Of a stretch of 35,335 bases of DNA, positions 1 to 9,011 are shown in pieces. The first letter of the stretch is position 1. Every line of letters starts with the position of its first letter. Source of the DNA: Anaerolineae bacterium (GTDB lineage Bacteria > Chloroflexota > Anaerolineae > Aggregatilineales > Phototrophicaceae); the NCBI GenBank assembly GCA_025454495.1, contig JALOOI010000010.1, forward strand, positions 1 to 35,335, read 5' to 3'. A program made the translations under genes and the position numbers. The notes under the pieces were generated by a model. That model had not been told where the DNA came from. It saw nothing but the letters and a program-made list of their open reading frames with translations, and searched no databases.

Positions 1-2
1 CG

Positions 3-365
3 AATTACATTTTTAAGCGCCCGGTGGTGGAAGCCGCGCCGGTGCGCCCGCCGGCCGCCGTCCAGTCGCCGCAGCCGCAGCCGCAACCGCGCCCGGCACA
101 GCCCGGCCAACCGCAACCGCAGACGCGCCCCGCCCAGCCGGGCCAACCGCAGCCGCAGCGCCCCGCACAGCCGGGCCAGACCGCACAGCCGCCGCAACCG
201 CAGCCGCAACCGCAATCGCGCCCCGCGCAGCCGGGCCAGTCGGGCCAGTCGCAGCCGCCGCGCCTCATTCAGCCGCGCCCCGCCCAGCCCGGCCAACCGC
301 AACCCCAACCGCAACCGCAGCGCCCCGTGGCCCCGCGCCCGGCGGAACCGGATGAGGACGCATGA
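3..365 (+). CDS. Pro/Gln-rich protein, C-terminal part only
   Basis: The reading frame is open from the first bases of the window, so this is the 3' end of a longer gene. The visible 120 residues begin NYIFKRPVVEAAPV and are then almost entirely Pro, Gln, Ala and Arg, with five copies of RPAQPGQ separated by PQ-dipeptide runs, ending in an acidic AEPDEDA tail. The tail looks disordered and contains no recognisable domain, membrane segment or catalytic motif, so the function must lie upstream. The stop codon overlaps the start of the following decarboxylase in an ATGA arrangement, which suggests translational coupling. A GTG at 24 is only an internal possible start. Confidence 0.7.
   Translation, partial: NYIFKRPVVEAAPVRPPAAVQSPQPQPQPRPAQPGQPQPQTRPAQPGQPQPQRPAQPGQTAQPPQPQPQPQSRPAQPGQSGQSQPPRLIQPRPAQPGQPQPQPQPQRPVAPRPAEPDEDA
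90..296 (+). repeat. Imperfect coding repeat for RPAQPGQ
   Basis: Five imperfect copies of a 21-base unit encoding RPAQPGQ lie in one frame, separated by CCGCAA/CCGCAG runs encoding Pro-Gln. The synonymous codons differ between copies, so the protein repeat looks maintained rather than recently duplicated. Low-complexity DNA of this kind can also change length by slippage. Confidence 0.7.
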
Positions 366-1777
366 TTGACCTGTCGCCGGTGGATTTGCTGGCGGAGCAA
401 CTGGCCGGCGTAACCACCGCGCCGGTACGCCGCCCGGTGCCCGCTGACCTGCGCCAGGCGCTGCTGCACCGGCCGCTGCCGGAAACCGCCACCGCGCCGG
501 ATACCCTGCTGGACACGCTGGAACGTGATTTGCTGCCCTACCCTATGGGCAACGCCAGCCCGCGCTTTTTTGCCTGGGTCAATTCGCCGCCCGCGCCCCT
601 GGGCGTGCTGGCCGATTTTATCGCTGCCGGGCACAACGCCAGCAGCGCCGGGGGCGATCACAGCGCCATCTACATGGAACATGCGGTGCTGAACTGGCTG
701 AAAACCCTGCTCGGCTACCCGGCCGAGAGCGCCGGGCTGCTGGTCAGCGGTGGCAGCGTGGCCAGCATCGTGGGGCTGGCCGTCATGCGCCATGCCATGA
801 CCGGCGGGGCCGTGCGGGCCGGCGGCATGGCCGCCCTGCCCGGCGTGCCGGTGGTGTATACCTCCACCCAGGGGCATAGCTGCCTGCAAAAAGCCGTCGA
901 ACTGCTGGGCATTGGCCATGATTACCTGCGCCGGGTGCCGGTGGATGATGCTTATCGGCTGGATGTGGCCGCGCTGCGGGCGCAAATCGCCGCCGACCGG
1001 GCGGCCGGGCTGTGGCCGCTGTGCGTGGCCGCCACCGCCGGCACGGTCAACACCGGGGCCATTGACCCGCTGGAGGAAATCGCCGCTGTGTGCGCGGCCG
1101 AAAAACTGTGGTTCCATGTGGATGGCGCTTATGGCGGCGTGGGCATCCTGGCCCCTTCGGCCCGGCCGCTGTATGCCGGCCTGGCCCGCGCGGACAGCCT
1201 GGCCATCGACCCGCACAAATGGCTGTATGTGCCGGTGGAATGCGGCTGTATCTTCGTGCGTGATGCCGCCGCCATGCGCGCTACGTTCAGCGTCCTGCCG
1301 CCCTACCTGCGCGATGACCGCGGGCTGCCCTGGTTCGCGGAATTCGGCCTGCAACAAACGCGCGGCTTTAAGGCGCTTAAACTGTGGCTGACGATGCAGG
1401 CGGTGGGCGCGGCCGGCTATGCCGATCTCATTCAGCGCGATATTGACCTGGCCCGCTATCTTCAGCAGCAGGTGCAGGCCCACCCGGATTTTGAGCTGGT
1501 GGCGGCCGGGCCGCTGAGCATCACCTGTTTTCGCTATGCGCCGCCCGGTGTGCCGCCGGCCGCTCTGGATGCGCTGAACCAGGCGCTGGCGCTGCGCGTG
1601 CAGCAGGAGGGCGAGGCCTTTTTAACGACGACGATGCTGCACGAGCGCACGGTGCTGCGGGCCTGCATCGTCAATTTTCGCACCACCCCCGCCGATCTGG
1701 ATCGTACCCTGGCGGCGCTGGCGGCGGCCGGTCAGCGCGTGCTGGCCGCGCAATCGCCCGACCAGGCCAGCCGGTAA
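362..1777 (+). CDS. PLP-dependent group II amino acid decarboxylase
   Basis: This 471-residue protein belongs to the aromatic-L-amino-acid/glutamate decarboxylase fold family (type I PLP enzymes). Visible landmarks are PRFFAWVNSPP near residue 67, the GGS phosphate-binding turn at 130-132, a His at 172 in TQGHS expected to stack on PLP, HVDGAYGG with the PLP-pairing Asp254, and DPHKW with the Schiff-base Lys286. The length is normal for the family. The substrate cannot be read from sequence; aromatic amino acids or aspartate are possible. The ATG overlaps the upstream stop by four bases. The 3' end overlaps the convergent glycosyltransferase gene by 46 bases, which is unusual and could produce antisense transcripts. 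Confidence 0.9.
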   Translation: MIDLSPVDLLAEQLAGVTTAPVRRPVPADLRQALLHRPLPETATAPDTLLDTLERDLLPYPMGNASPRFFAWVNSPPAPLGVLADFIAAGHNASSAGGDHSAIYMEHAVLNWLKTLLGYPAESAGLLVSGGSVASIVGLAVMRHAMTGGAVRAGGMAALPGVPVVYTSTQGHSCLQKAVELLGIGHDYLRRVPVDDAYRLDVAALRAQIAADRAAGLWPLCVAATAGTVNTGAIDPLEEIAAVCAAEKLWFHVDGAYGGVGILAPSARPLYAGLARADSLAIDPHKWLYVPVECGCIFVRDAAAMRATFSVLPPYLRDDRGLPWFAEFGLQQTRGFKALKLWLTMQAVGAAGYADLIQRDIDLARYLQQQVQAHPDFELVAAGPLSITCFRYAPPGVPPAALDALNQALALRVQQEGEAFLTTTMLHERTVLRACIVNFRTTPADLDRTLAALAAAGQRVLAAQSPDQASR

Positions 1778-3264
1778 ATGGTCATATTGGGTTCGCCCAC
1801 CTGCTGCGTGATGGCCGCGCCGGTGACGAAGACCGGGCACAGGCGCGGATCGGCCGGGTTGCGGCCGGGAATCTGGTTGGGGAAGGCCAGCAGGTACCGC
1901 GCCTGGCGTGCTTCCAGCAGCGCCCACAGCGCCGCCGGGTCGGTCACGATGGGGATCACCTCCGGGCTGATGAGGCCGGCAATATCCAGCAGCGGGCGCG
2001 GGGCAAAATAACCCACCGCGCCAATATCATGCACGGCCAGCAGGTCGGTCGGCGGCACCTGGTCGCGCAGCCAGTGCGCGGCCGTCACCATTTCGCCGTC
2101 GATGATGGCCACATCCACCCGATAAATGATGGCACCCTGCACGATGAAAAACAGGTACAGCAGCAGCGCGGCCCCCGCCAGGGCGCGGGTGAGGATGCGC
2201 GGCAGCAGGTGACGGCGGGCCGCGTGCAGCAGCGCCAGCAGCCCCGGCACGCCCACCACCACCAGCGCCGGCAGCGCCGGGATGACGTAGCGGCCATGTT
2301 GATAGGCGGCCGGCAGCCGGGCCGCGTACAGCGCCACCAGGGCCAGCGCCCACAGCAGCAGCAGGATAATGGTGCCCTGGCGCAGCCCGGCCCGCCCGCG
2401 CAGCGCCCGCCAGGCGGCAAACAGCACCCCCGGCAGCAGCAGCGCCTGCCCCCCGGCCAGGATGGCCACCAGCAGCGCCCGGTAGCGCTCCGGGTAGGGC
2501 AGCGTGAGCAAAATAGCGTGCTGTTCAAATTTGGCGGCGGCAGTACCGGGCAGCAGGCCGCCCGTCAGGTGCACATTCAGCGCCAGATAAGGCGCGATGC
2601 CCGGCGCAAACGCCAGCGCCGCGCCCGCGCTCCAGCGCAGCAGCCCGGCCCACCCCGCCGGGCGCAGCAGCAGCCCCCACAGCCCGATCATGCCGGCCAG
2701 CAGGATGCCTTCCGGGCGGGCCAGGGTGGTGAGCGCCGCCAGCCCGCCAAACACCAGCCCGGCCCGCGCCGGGTGCGGGGTGGCGGCCGGCCGCTGCCAC
2801 ACCAGCAGCAGCGTGAACAGCCCGAACAGGGCCGTTTCCATGCCGGCGGCGGCCGCCCACAGCAAATGCCAGGTGCTCAGCAGCGCCAGCCCGGTGAGCA
2901 GCGGCGCGGCCGGGCGTTCCGGCGTGACCTGCGCCGCCAGCCGGGCCCCCACCCAGGCCAGCGCCGCCAGCGTCAGCGCCCCCAGGGCGTGCGTCCACAG
3001 CGCGAACGGCACCCCCAGGGCATAACCGGCGGCCAGCAGCACGGTATACAGCGGCGACGTGGACGCGGCCGAAGGCTGGCCCGGCACAAACGCCCATTCG
3101 CCGCGCTGCGCCAGGTTGCGCCCGTAAGTCTGGTGAATCCAGCTATCATCCAGGGGAAAGCCGCCGCCGGCGGCCAGCACATAGCCGCCCACCAGCAGCG
3201 CCGCCAGCAGCAGGAACAGCAGCGCCTGCCCCCGCGGCGTTAAAGCCAGTGCCCGCCGCATCAT
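1732..3264 (-). CDS. Polytopic GT-C family glycosyltransferase-like protein
   Basis: This 510-residue hydrophobic protein has an N-terminal membrane segment (residues about 15-32) followed directly by PLDDSWIHQTYGRN. This acidic loop-1 motif is typical of GT-C enzymes (GT39/ArnT-like), which use polyprenyl-phosphate sugars outside the membrane. About ten further membrane segments follow, and the C-terminus is a soluble stretch (HDIGAVGYFAPRPLLD) typical of these proteins. It is likely to glycosylate surface lipids, polymers or proteins; the acceptor is unknown. The gene starts MM; the ATG at 3264 overlaps the histidine kinase stop by four bases, so the two are co-translated. The distal end overlaps the convergent decarboxylase gene. 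Confidence 0.8.
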   Translation of the reverse strand: MMRRALALTPRGQALLFLLLAALLVGGYVLAAGGGFPLDDSWIHQTYGRNLAQRGEWAFVPGQPSAASTSPLYTVLLAAGYALGVPFALWTHALGALTLAALAWVGARLAAQVTPERPAAPLLTGLALLSTWHLLWAAAAGMETALFGLFTLLLVWQRPAATPHPARAGLVFGGLAALTTLARPEGILLAGMIGLWGLLLRPAGWAGLLRWSAGAALAFAPGIAPYLALNVHLTGGLLPGTAAAKFEQHAILLTLPYPERYRALLVAILAGGQALLLPGVLFAAWRALRGRAGLRQGTIILLLLWALALVALYAARLPAAYQHGRYVIPALPALVVVGVPGLLALLHAARRHLLPRILTRALAGAALLLYLFFIVQGAIIYRVDVAIIDGEMVTAAHWLRDQVPPTDLLAVHDIGAVGYFAPRPLLDIAGLISPEVIPIVTDPAALWALLEARQARYLLAFPNQIPGRNPADPRLCPVFVTGAAITQQVGEPNMTIYRLAWSGDCAASTR

Positions 3265-6194
3265 GGCTGTCCCTCCGCGCCCATATTCACCAGCAGGCGC
3301 GGCAGCAGCGGCAGCCGCACGATGAACCGGCTGCCGTGGCCCGGCGTGCTGTGCAGTTCAATGGTGCCCTGGTGCGTTTGTACTGCGGCTTTCACGATGC
3401 TCAGCCCCAGGCCCAGGCCCGGGCTTTCATCCTGCGCCGGGCTGCGATACAGCGGCTCAAAAATGCGCCGCTGCTCCGCCAGGGCGATGCCCGGCCCGGC
3501 ATCCTGCACGCTCAGGTACAGCGTGCCGGCTTCGCGCCAGGCGTGCAGGCTCACCGGCGCGGCCGGCCCGGAATATTTCAGCGCATTGTCCAGCAGGTGC
3601 GCCAGAATATACTGCACGATCTTTTCATCCACCGCCACCCCGTCCAGCCCGTTTTCCAGCGCCAGCGTGATGGCCCGCGGCGACGGCTGTTCCCGCTGCG
3701 CCTGGTCGATCACCTGCTGGCACAGCCGGGGCAGGTTCACCTGCGTCACGTACAGCTCGCCGCTGCCTTCGCCGCGCAGCAGCAGCACAATATCATCCAG
3801 CGTCGCCGTCAGGTGTTTAACCTGCTTTTTGATCTGTAGCAGCCGCTGCTGATTTTGCTCCAGGCTCAGGCGGGTGGCATAGCGTTCCAGCAGTTCGGCC
3901 GAGGTGTTGATGATGGCCAGCGGGGTCCGAAATTCATGGGAAAGGCGTTCCATCATATGCGTTTTTAGCTCGCCCAGTTCGCGCTCTTTGTGCAGCGCCA
4001 CGCGCAGCGTCTCCTGTTCCACCAGCGCCGCCTGCATCATCTGCCGCCCGGTAATATCCCGCGAGGACAGCAGCATGTGGGTGATGTGCCCCTCCGCATC
4101 CAGAATGGGTTTGGCCAGCGTTTCCAGCCAGACCCAGGTGCCATCCTTGCGGCAGGCGCGGTATTCCATGCGGGCGACGGTGCCGGCGGCCGGCGGGGTG
4201 TGCATAAAGCGGCGGACATATTCGCGGTCATCCGGGTGGAAAAATTCCATCCGGCCCAGCGCCTGCATATCGGCCACGGAATAGCCCAGGGTGCGCTCAA
4301 AAGAGGGGCTGGCATAGGTGATGATGCCGTCCATCGTCTGGAGCGCCACCAGGTCGGTGGTGTGTTCGGCCAGCAGGCGATAGCGGCTTTCGCTGTCGCG
4401 CAGGCTGGCTTCGGCCTGTTTGCGGCGGTACAGGTTGCTGAGCGTGGCGGCATACAGCGCCACCAGGCTGGCATCATACGGCGTGAGGGGCTGCTGCGTC
4501 AGCAGGTTATCCACATACATCATGCCGATCATCTGATCGCCCTCGGCCAGCGGGGCGGACATCTGCCAGCCATGGCCGATGATTTCCACCTGATCGTTGT
4601 ACAGGGGGGCATCATGATCGACCGAGACCGGGATCATGCCGGTTTCCAGGTGAATGGCCTCCACGTAATCGTACATCTCATCGTCGGTGTCGATAGGGAT
4701 GATCTTTTCGCGTTCATCGCGCAGGTGGCCATGCTCATCAATGCCGAAGGTGCCGCGCAGCAGGCGGGTTGACGGGATGCACAGCCAGATGCTCAGGCGG
4801 TCGAACAGGCCCAGGTCATGGGCCACCAGCACCGCCTGCCGCCACAGCTCATCCAGCGTGGCCACCGTGCTCAGGCGCAGGCTGATGCTGGTGAGGCGTT
4901 TTAAGCGGTCGGCAAAGCGGCGGGCGCTGCTCTCGCTGGTTTGCAGGGCGGCGGTGGCTTCGCGCAGGGCGGTAATATCGGTGGCGATGCCATCCCAGAT
5001 GATGCTGCCATCGGCCACAGTGTACGGTCGGGATTCCAGCCGCCGCCACTGCACCTGCCCGCGAATGATGAAGCGCCCTTCCCACACGAATGGCTCCAGC
5101 ATGGCGCGGCTGTGGTGGGCGGCCCGGTCATAATCGGCGCGGTCGTCCGGGTGAATCTGGCGCAGCAGCCAGTCCGGGTGATCGATGGCGGCGGCCGGGT
5201 CGATGTCGTGCAGGGCCTGGCTGCGCGGGCTGACGTACTCAAAGCGCAGGTCATCCCCGCGCCGCCGCACGCGATAGACCATGCCGGGCAGGCCGGCCAC
5301 CAGTTCATCATAACGCTGGTTGGCTTCGCGCAGGGCTTCTTCCAGCCGTTTGCGGCGGTAAATACTGGTGATGGCCGTGGCATACAGCGACAGCAGTTCC
5401 GGCTCATAGGCGGCCAGCGGCTGGCGGCGCAAATAATTATCCACCGAGAGATAGCCGATGACCTGCTGCTGTTCCACCAGGCAGGCCACCAGCACCCAGC
5501 CATGCCCCACCACTTCGGCGCGATGGTTAATCAGCGGGCTGCTGGTGCTCACATACAGCGGCAGCCCCGGATACACCGGGCGATTGGCGAAATGGGTAAT
5601 ATCAATGGGCAGGTGCACGTGCCGTTCATCGCGCAGGTGGCCCTCTTCATCGGTGCCACAGGTGCCCACCAGTTGCTGATCGTCCGTCACCAGCCACAGC
5701 CCCAGGCGGTCGAAATCCAGCGCCTGCTGCCCCTGGAGGATGACCTGCTGGAAGAAAGCGTGCATCGTCGGCGTGGCGGTCAGCTCCAGCACGGCCTGTT
5801 GCAGCGCTTTCAGGCGTTCCTGAAAGACATCCGGCGCGGCCTGGAGATATTCCAGCGGCGGCGGCTGAAAGCGGCGTAAATCCTGCACGGTGAACAGGCT
5901 AACGGGCTGCCCATCATCATCGTGGATGAGGGCGGCGCTAATTTCCACCGGGCACAGTTCGCCGCCGGCACGGATGAGCGTGCCGATGATGGCGGGCAGG
6001 GAGGCGGGGGGCGCGGCCGGGGCGGGCAGGCGGCCGACGGTGGTATCGGTATACAGCGCGGTGAAGGGCACCTGGGCCAGGTGTTCCGGCGGGTAGCCGG
6101 TGAGCCGGTGGGCGGCGGCCGTGGCAAAAAGAATACGATTGTGGTGTACCACAAATAGCGGTACGGCTACACCACCGAGCGCGGACAGCGTCAT
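3261..6194 (-). CDS. Cytosolic multi-PAS/GAF sensor histidine kinase
   Basis: This large soluble kinase has no membrane segments. Residues below are numbered from an upstream TTG at 6206; subtract four for the ATG at 6194. The order is PAS (about 10-110), GAF (135-290), PAS (298-415), GAF (440-590), PAS (605-722), HisKA (745-812) and HATPase_c (855-965). The phosphoacceptor is His757 in LSHEFRTP, followed by the N box with Asn874 (DNALKYS), G1 (DAGPGI, Asp902), F box (FEPLYR) and G2 (GLGLGLS). The two GAF domains share TDEEGHLRDER/IDEHGHLRDER, GHGW and YRRK at 304-310 residue spacing, showing duplication of a GAF-PAS unit. Its signal could be a small ligand or redox state. No response regulator is adjacent. 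The ATG was chosen because the TTG sits directly against the AGGG that would serve as ribosome site. Confidence 0.92.
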   Translation of the reverse strand: MTLSALGGVAVPLFVVHHNRILFATAAAHRLTGYPPEHLAQVPFTALYTDTTVGRLPAPAAPPASLPAIIGTLIRAGGELCPVEISAALIHDDDGQPVSLFTVQDLRRFQPPPLEYLQAAPDVFQERLKALQQAVLELTATPTMHAFFQQVILQGQQALDFDRLGLWLVTDDQQLVGTCGTDEEGHLRDERHVHLPIDITHFANRPVYPGLPLYVSTSSPLINHRAEVVGHGWVLVACLVEQQQVIGYLSVDNYLRRQPLAAYEPELLSLYATAITSIYRRKRLEEALREANQRYDELVAGLPGMVYRVRRRGDDLRFEYVSPRSQALHDIDPAAAIDHPDWLLRQIHPDDRADYDRAAHHSRAMLEPFVWEGRFIIRGQVQWRRLESRPYTVADGSIIWDGIATDITALREATAALQTSESSARRFADRLKRLTSISLRLSTVATLDELWRQAVLVAHDLGLFDRLSIWLCIPSTRLLRGTFGIDEHGHLRDEREKIIPIDTDDEMYDYVEAIHLETGMIPVSVDHDAPLYNDQVEIIGHGWQMSAPLAEGDQMIGMMYVDNLLTQQPLTPYDASLVALYAATLSNLYRRKQAEASLRDSESRYRLLAEHTTDLVALQTMDGIITYASPSFERTLGYSVADMQALGRMEFFHPDDREYVRRFMHTPPAAGTVARMEYRACRKDGTWVWLETLAKPILDAEGHITHMLLSSRDITGRQMMQAALVEQETLRVALHKERELGELKTHMMERLSHEFRTPLAIINTSAELLERYATRLSLEQNQQRLLQIKKQVKHLTATLDDIVLLLRGEGSGELYVTQVNLPRLCQQVIDQAQREQPSPRAITLALENGLDGVAVDEKIVQYILAHLLDNALKYSGPAAPVSLHAWREAGTLYLSVQDAGPGIALAEQRRIFEPLYRSPAQDESPGLGLGLSIVKAAVQTHQGTIELHSTPGHGSRFIVRLPLLPRLLVNMGAEGQP

Positions 6195-6234
6195 ACCCCG
6201 GCCCAACCCTGACTTACGATTACGGATGGGCGCT

Positions 6235-6243
6235 ATTGTACCA
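6235..6243 (-). promoter_or_regulatory. Putative extended -10 promoter for the kinase operon
   Basis: On the minus strand the sequence reads TGGTACAAT, an extended -10 element (TGn plus TACAAT), about 40 bases before the kinase ATG. No good -35 is seen (a C-rich stretch occupies that position), which is acceptable for extended -10 promoters. Predicted transcription starts near 6228. Confidence 0.45.
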
Positions 6244-6312
6244 GATGCGGGCCGGGCAGGGGGCGGGGCAAGGACGCGGTGCCGTACAGACCATTACAGA
6301 ATTTTTATGATC

Positions 6313-6942
6313 TTATAGCATCATCCCCAGGGCGATGAGCACCAGCATGGGCACAATCGCGCCGATGAGCGTGCCGGCCACCACCTGCGCCGGCGTGTGG
6401 CGCTTCAGCCGCAGCCGGGCGATGCCCACCAGCACCACCAGCGGCACCAGCAGCAGCGCCGTGCCAATGCTGAAGATGACCCCCACGGCAATGGTCGCGC
6501 TGCTGATGCTCATGGCGTGCATACTGATCTGCCACATGAGCGTGATGAGCGCAATGACGGCGATATTCACCACGCTGATGATGGCCAGCAGCGGCAGGGC
6601 CGGCGGCGCGTTCAGCACCAGCAGCAGGGCAAAGGCAATCAGGGTGCAGCCGATGGACACCAGGAAGGGCAGGTAACGCTCGTGGCGTTCCTTCATGTGC
6701 ATATCGCCGATTTTGCCCCGGGCGACCATGACGGCGACGAAGACAATGGGCAGCAGCGACACGAACAGGCTGTAGATCAGCGCCCAGCCCAGGGCCTGCC
6801 CGGTGGTGGTGCTGTAATGCAGGGCCACCGGCAGCACCATCACCGCCCACACCACCGGCGGGCTGATAATGTCGGAGACAACCCGCGCCCAGGAAAATTC
6901 GGGATGGTAGAAATATTGTTTGACGTGCGTCATTCCAGTCAT
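6313..6942 (-). CDS. PAP2-superfamily-like membrane phosphatase
   Basis: This is a 209-residue protein with about five or six membrane segments. Three charged patches fall where PAP2 (type 2 phosphatidic acid phosphatase) signature motifs are expected: KERHERYLP near 84-92, ISMHAMS with His142, and RHTPAQVVAG with His182 near the C-terminus. In known PAP2 enzymes these provide phosphate binding and the two catalytic histidines. Members dephosphorylate lipid phosphates such as undecaprenyl pyrophosphate. The last motif has Gln where many members have Asp, so activity is not certain. An AGGA six bases before the ATG at 6942 supports the start. It is followed by an intergenic gap with no clear terminator. 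Confidence 0.65.
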   Translation of the reverse strand: MTGMTHVKQYFYHPEFSWARVVSDIISPPVVWAVMVLPVALHYSTTTGQALGWALIYSLFVSLLPIVFVAVMVARGKIGDMHMKERHERYLPFLVSIGCTLIAFALLLVLNAPPALPLLAIISVVNIAVIALITLMWQISMHAMSISSATIAVGVIFSIGTALLLVPLVVLVGIARLRLKRHTPAQVVAGTLIGAIVPMLVLIALGMML

Positions 6943-7008
6943 AAAATGTCCTGTTGAACCGCCGGCAGCAGCCTCTCAGCAGCAGCATACCACACATCAT
7001 AGCGCCGG

Positions 7009-7014
7009 ATTATA
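7009..7014 (-). promoter_or_regulatory. Possible -10 element for the PAP2-like gene
   Basis: A perfect TATAAT on the minus strand lies about 67 bases before the PAP2-like ATG. It is part of the symmetric ATTATAAT, so it also reads as TATAAT on the plus strand, where no gene follows. No convincing -35 is present. Confidence 0.3.
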
Positions 7015-7069
7015 ATGTTTGTATCATCAAGAGATTAAGATTTACCGGCAATCGCCACCAGCAGCCCCA

Positions 7070-8926
7070 TCAGCGCCGGCGGTACCAGCCCACCTGGGGC
7101 AAAAATTCGCCCTCGATCACTTCGCGCAGATACTGAAAACGCGGCCCGTTCAGCGCCCACAGCGGCGGGCCCCAGGCACCATCCTCCGTGGGAATGCGGG
7201 TGCCGGTATACAGGTCGCGCAGGGTGCTGAAGCCATAGGCCGGGCTGAGCGCCAGCGCCCGGTCAATGGCGGCCAGGGCGGTGGGCGTATCGCCGGCCTG
7301 CCAGGCCAGCGCCGCCCGGTTGACCCAGGCGCTGCTGTGGTACGGCTCCAGCCGCAGATACTCGTCATAGCCGGCGGCGGCCTGGCGGGCAGCGGCCGCG
7401 TCGCCGTCGGCGGCGGCCAGCCCGTATAAATAGGCCTGCATCAGCACATAGGCCGGCTGGCGCGGGTCGGCTTCGCGGATCGCGGTCAGCTCAGCGGCGG
7501 CGGCGGCATAGGCCCCGGTGCGGAGGGCCGTTTGCAACACGCCATAGTAGCGCCCGTACAGGCTGCTGCTCCAGAAGCCCACCAGCAGCAGGGCCGCCCA
7601 CAGCAGCGCCATCCCGGCCGGGTGGCCGACGCGCCGCCAGGGGGCCCGCAGCGGCACCGGCTGCGCCGGGGCGGCCGCCACCGCCGCCAGCCCCACGCCC
7701 ACCAGCGCGATGAGGGGCATCATGGCCGGGGTATCCAGCAGGTGATGCACGCCGAAGCCAGCCAGGGCCGCCACCGCGGCCAGCCAGGCCGGGCGTTCCT
7801 CCGGGGGCAGGGTGCGGGCGTTGCGGCCCAGGTGCCACAGCAGCACGGCCACCGTCAGCGCCAGCGCCAGCAGCCCCGGCAGCCCGGTTTCCGCGGCGAT
7901 GCTCAGCGGGATGCTGTGGGCGTGGCTGTGCGGCTGCCCCGGCGGAATGGCATCGAAGCGGGGCAGATGATAGCCAAAGGTAAACAGCCCGTGGCCGGTC
8001 AGCGGTTTTTCCGCGAACAGGCGCAGCGCCGCTTCCCACAGATACAGGCGCAGGCTGGCCTGGCGGCCGCCCTCATTGAAGGATTGCAGCAGCAGCCCGC
8101 CGGCCAGCACCGCGCCGGCCAGCGCCCCGACCGCCAGCAGCAGCCCGGTGCGCCGCTGCGCGGCCGTGCGCCCGGCCAGCCAGTCCCGCAGCGCAGCCGG
8201 ACGATGCAGCCCGCGCTGCCACAGCCACAGCGCCGCCAGCGTCAGCAGGGCCGCGCCCGCGCCCAGCCAGGCCCCGCGGGAAAAGGTGATTAGCAGCAGC
8301 AGCAGGGTCGCCAGGCTGTACAGCGCCAGCAGCCGGCGCAGCCAGCCGCCGGCCGTGATGGCCCCGCTGACGGCCGCGGGCAGCAGCGCCACCAGGAACG
8401 CGCCCAGGGCGTTGGGGTTGCCGATGAGGCTGGCCGGGCGCGGCAGGGCACCGCTGCTGGTGAGCGTGTGCAGCACCTGCACCCCGCCGAAGAACAGCAC
8501 CACCAGCCCGGTGATGAGCAGCGCCCGCAGGAGATGGGCCCGGCGCAGCCCCTGCGCCAGCGTATCGCACAGCACATACCACACGGCGATATACAGCCCC
8601 ATGTACCACAGGGCCTCGGCGCTGCGCCGCCAGGTATCCGGGCTGGCGACGATAGACAGGGCCCACGCCGCGCCCCACAGCGGGAAAATAGCATCCAGCG
8701 GGGTGGTGTGCCAGGGCAGCCGGTAGCGCCGGTGGGCCAGCAGCATCCCGGCCGCCACCAGCCCGAACAGGGCCAGCGTCACCGGCTGCGTGGCGGGCAG
8801 GGCCAGCACCCCGTTAAAGGTTGCGCCCACGGTCGCCAGATACAGCAGCAGCGCGGCCGGCAGCAGCCGCCCCACGGGGCGCAGCCAGCGCGGAGGCCGG
8901 CGGGGGGCATTGTGTGCAAGACTCAT
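7070..8926 (-). CDS. O-antigen ligase/Wzy-like membrane protein with TPR tail
   Basis: This 618-residue protein has about twelve membrane segments. The motifs fit the Wzy_C/O-antigen ligase family: SLIGNPNALGAFL, TFSRGAWLG, and the loop HSHAHSIPLSIAAETGLPGLL, whose His/Glu pattern marks the large periplasmic loop of these enzymes. A soluble C-terminal part (about residues 470-610) contains at least one clear TPR (SSAWVNRAALAWQAGD followed by ALAAIDRALALSP). Family members join or polymerise polyprenyl-linked glycans at the outer face of the membrane. In monoderm-like Chloroflexota the product is probably a surface polysaccharide or glycosylated protein rather than LPS. The start is supported by AGGA four bases before the ATG at 8926. 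Confidence 0.85.
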   Translation of the reverse strand: MSLAHNAPRRPPRWLRPVGRLLPAALLLYLATVGATFNGVLALPATQPVTLALFGLVAAGMLLAHRRYRLPWHTTPLDAIFPLWGAAWALSIVASPDTWRRSAEALWYMGLYIAVWYVLCDTLAQGLRRAHLLRALLITGLVVLFFGGVQVLHTLTSSGALPRPASLIGNPNALGAFLVALLPAAVSGAITAGGWLRRLLALYSLATLLLLLITFSRGAWLGAGAALLTLAALWLWQRGLHRPAALRDWLAGRTAAQRRTGLLLAVGALAGAVLAGGLLLQSFNEGGRQASLRLYLWEAALRLFAEKPLTGHGLFTFGYHLPRFDAIPPGQPHSHAHSIPLSIAAETGLPGLLALALTVAVLLWHLGRNARTLPPEERPAWLAAVAALAGFGVHHLLDTPAMMPLIALVGVGLAAVAAAPAQPVPLRAPWRRVGHPAGMALLWAALLLVGFWSSSLYGRYYGVLQTALRTGAYAAAAAELTAIREADPRQPAYVLMQAYLYGLAAADGDAAAARQAAAGYDEYLRLEPYHSSAWVNRAALAWQAGDTPTALAAIDRALALSPAYGFSTLRDLYTGTRIPTEDGAWGPPLWALNGPRFQYLREVIEGEFLPQVGWYRRR

Positions 8927-8957
8927 GGTTTCCTGGTATCCTGTGGGCCGGTGCCAT

Positions 8958-8976
8958 GCCGCCCGTCCGGGGCGGC
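8958..8976. other. GC-rich hairpin between divergent genes
   Basis: GCCGCCC and GGGCGGC form a seven-base stem with a five-base loop in the 85-base gap between the divergent ligase-like gene and the gene at 9012. No T tract follows on either strand, so it is more likely a leader or insulator structure than a terminator. Confidence 0.4.
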
Positions 8977-9011
8977 GTTCTTAACATATCACAGATTCCG
9001 GTGAGTGATCT

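Noticed and set aside
269-1483. 404-residue open frame on the minus strand
   Set aside because: Antisense to the PLP decarboxylase with its intact Lys286 site; it is a composition artefact.
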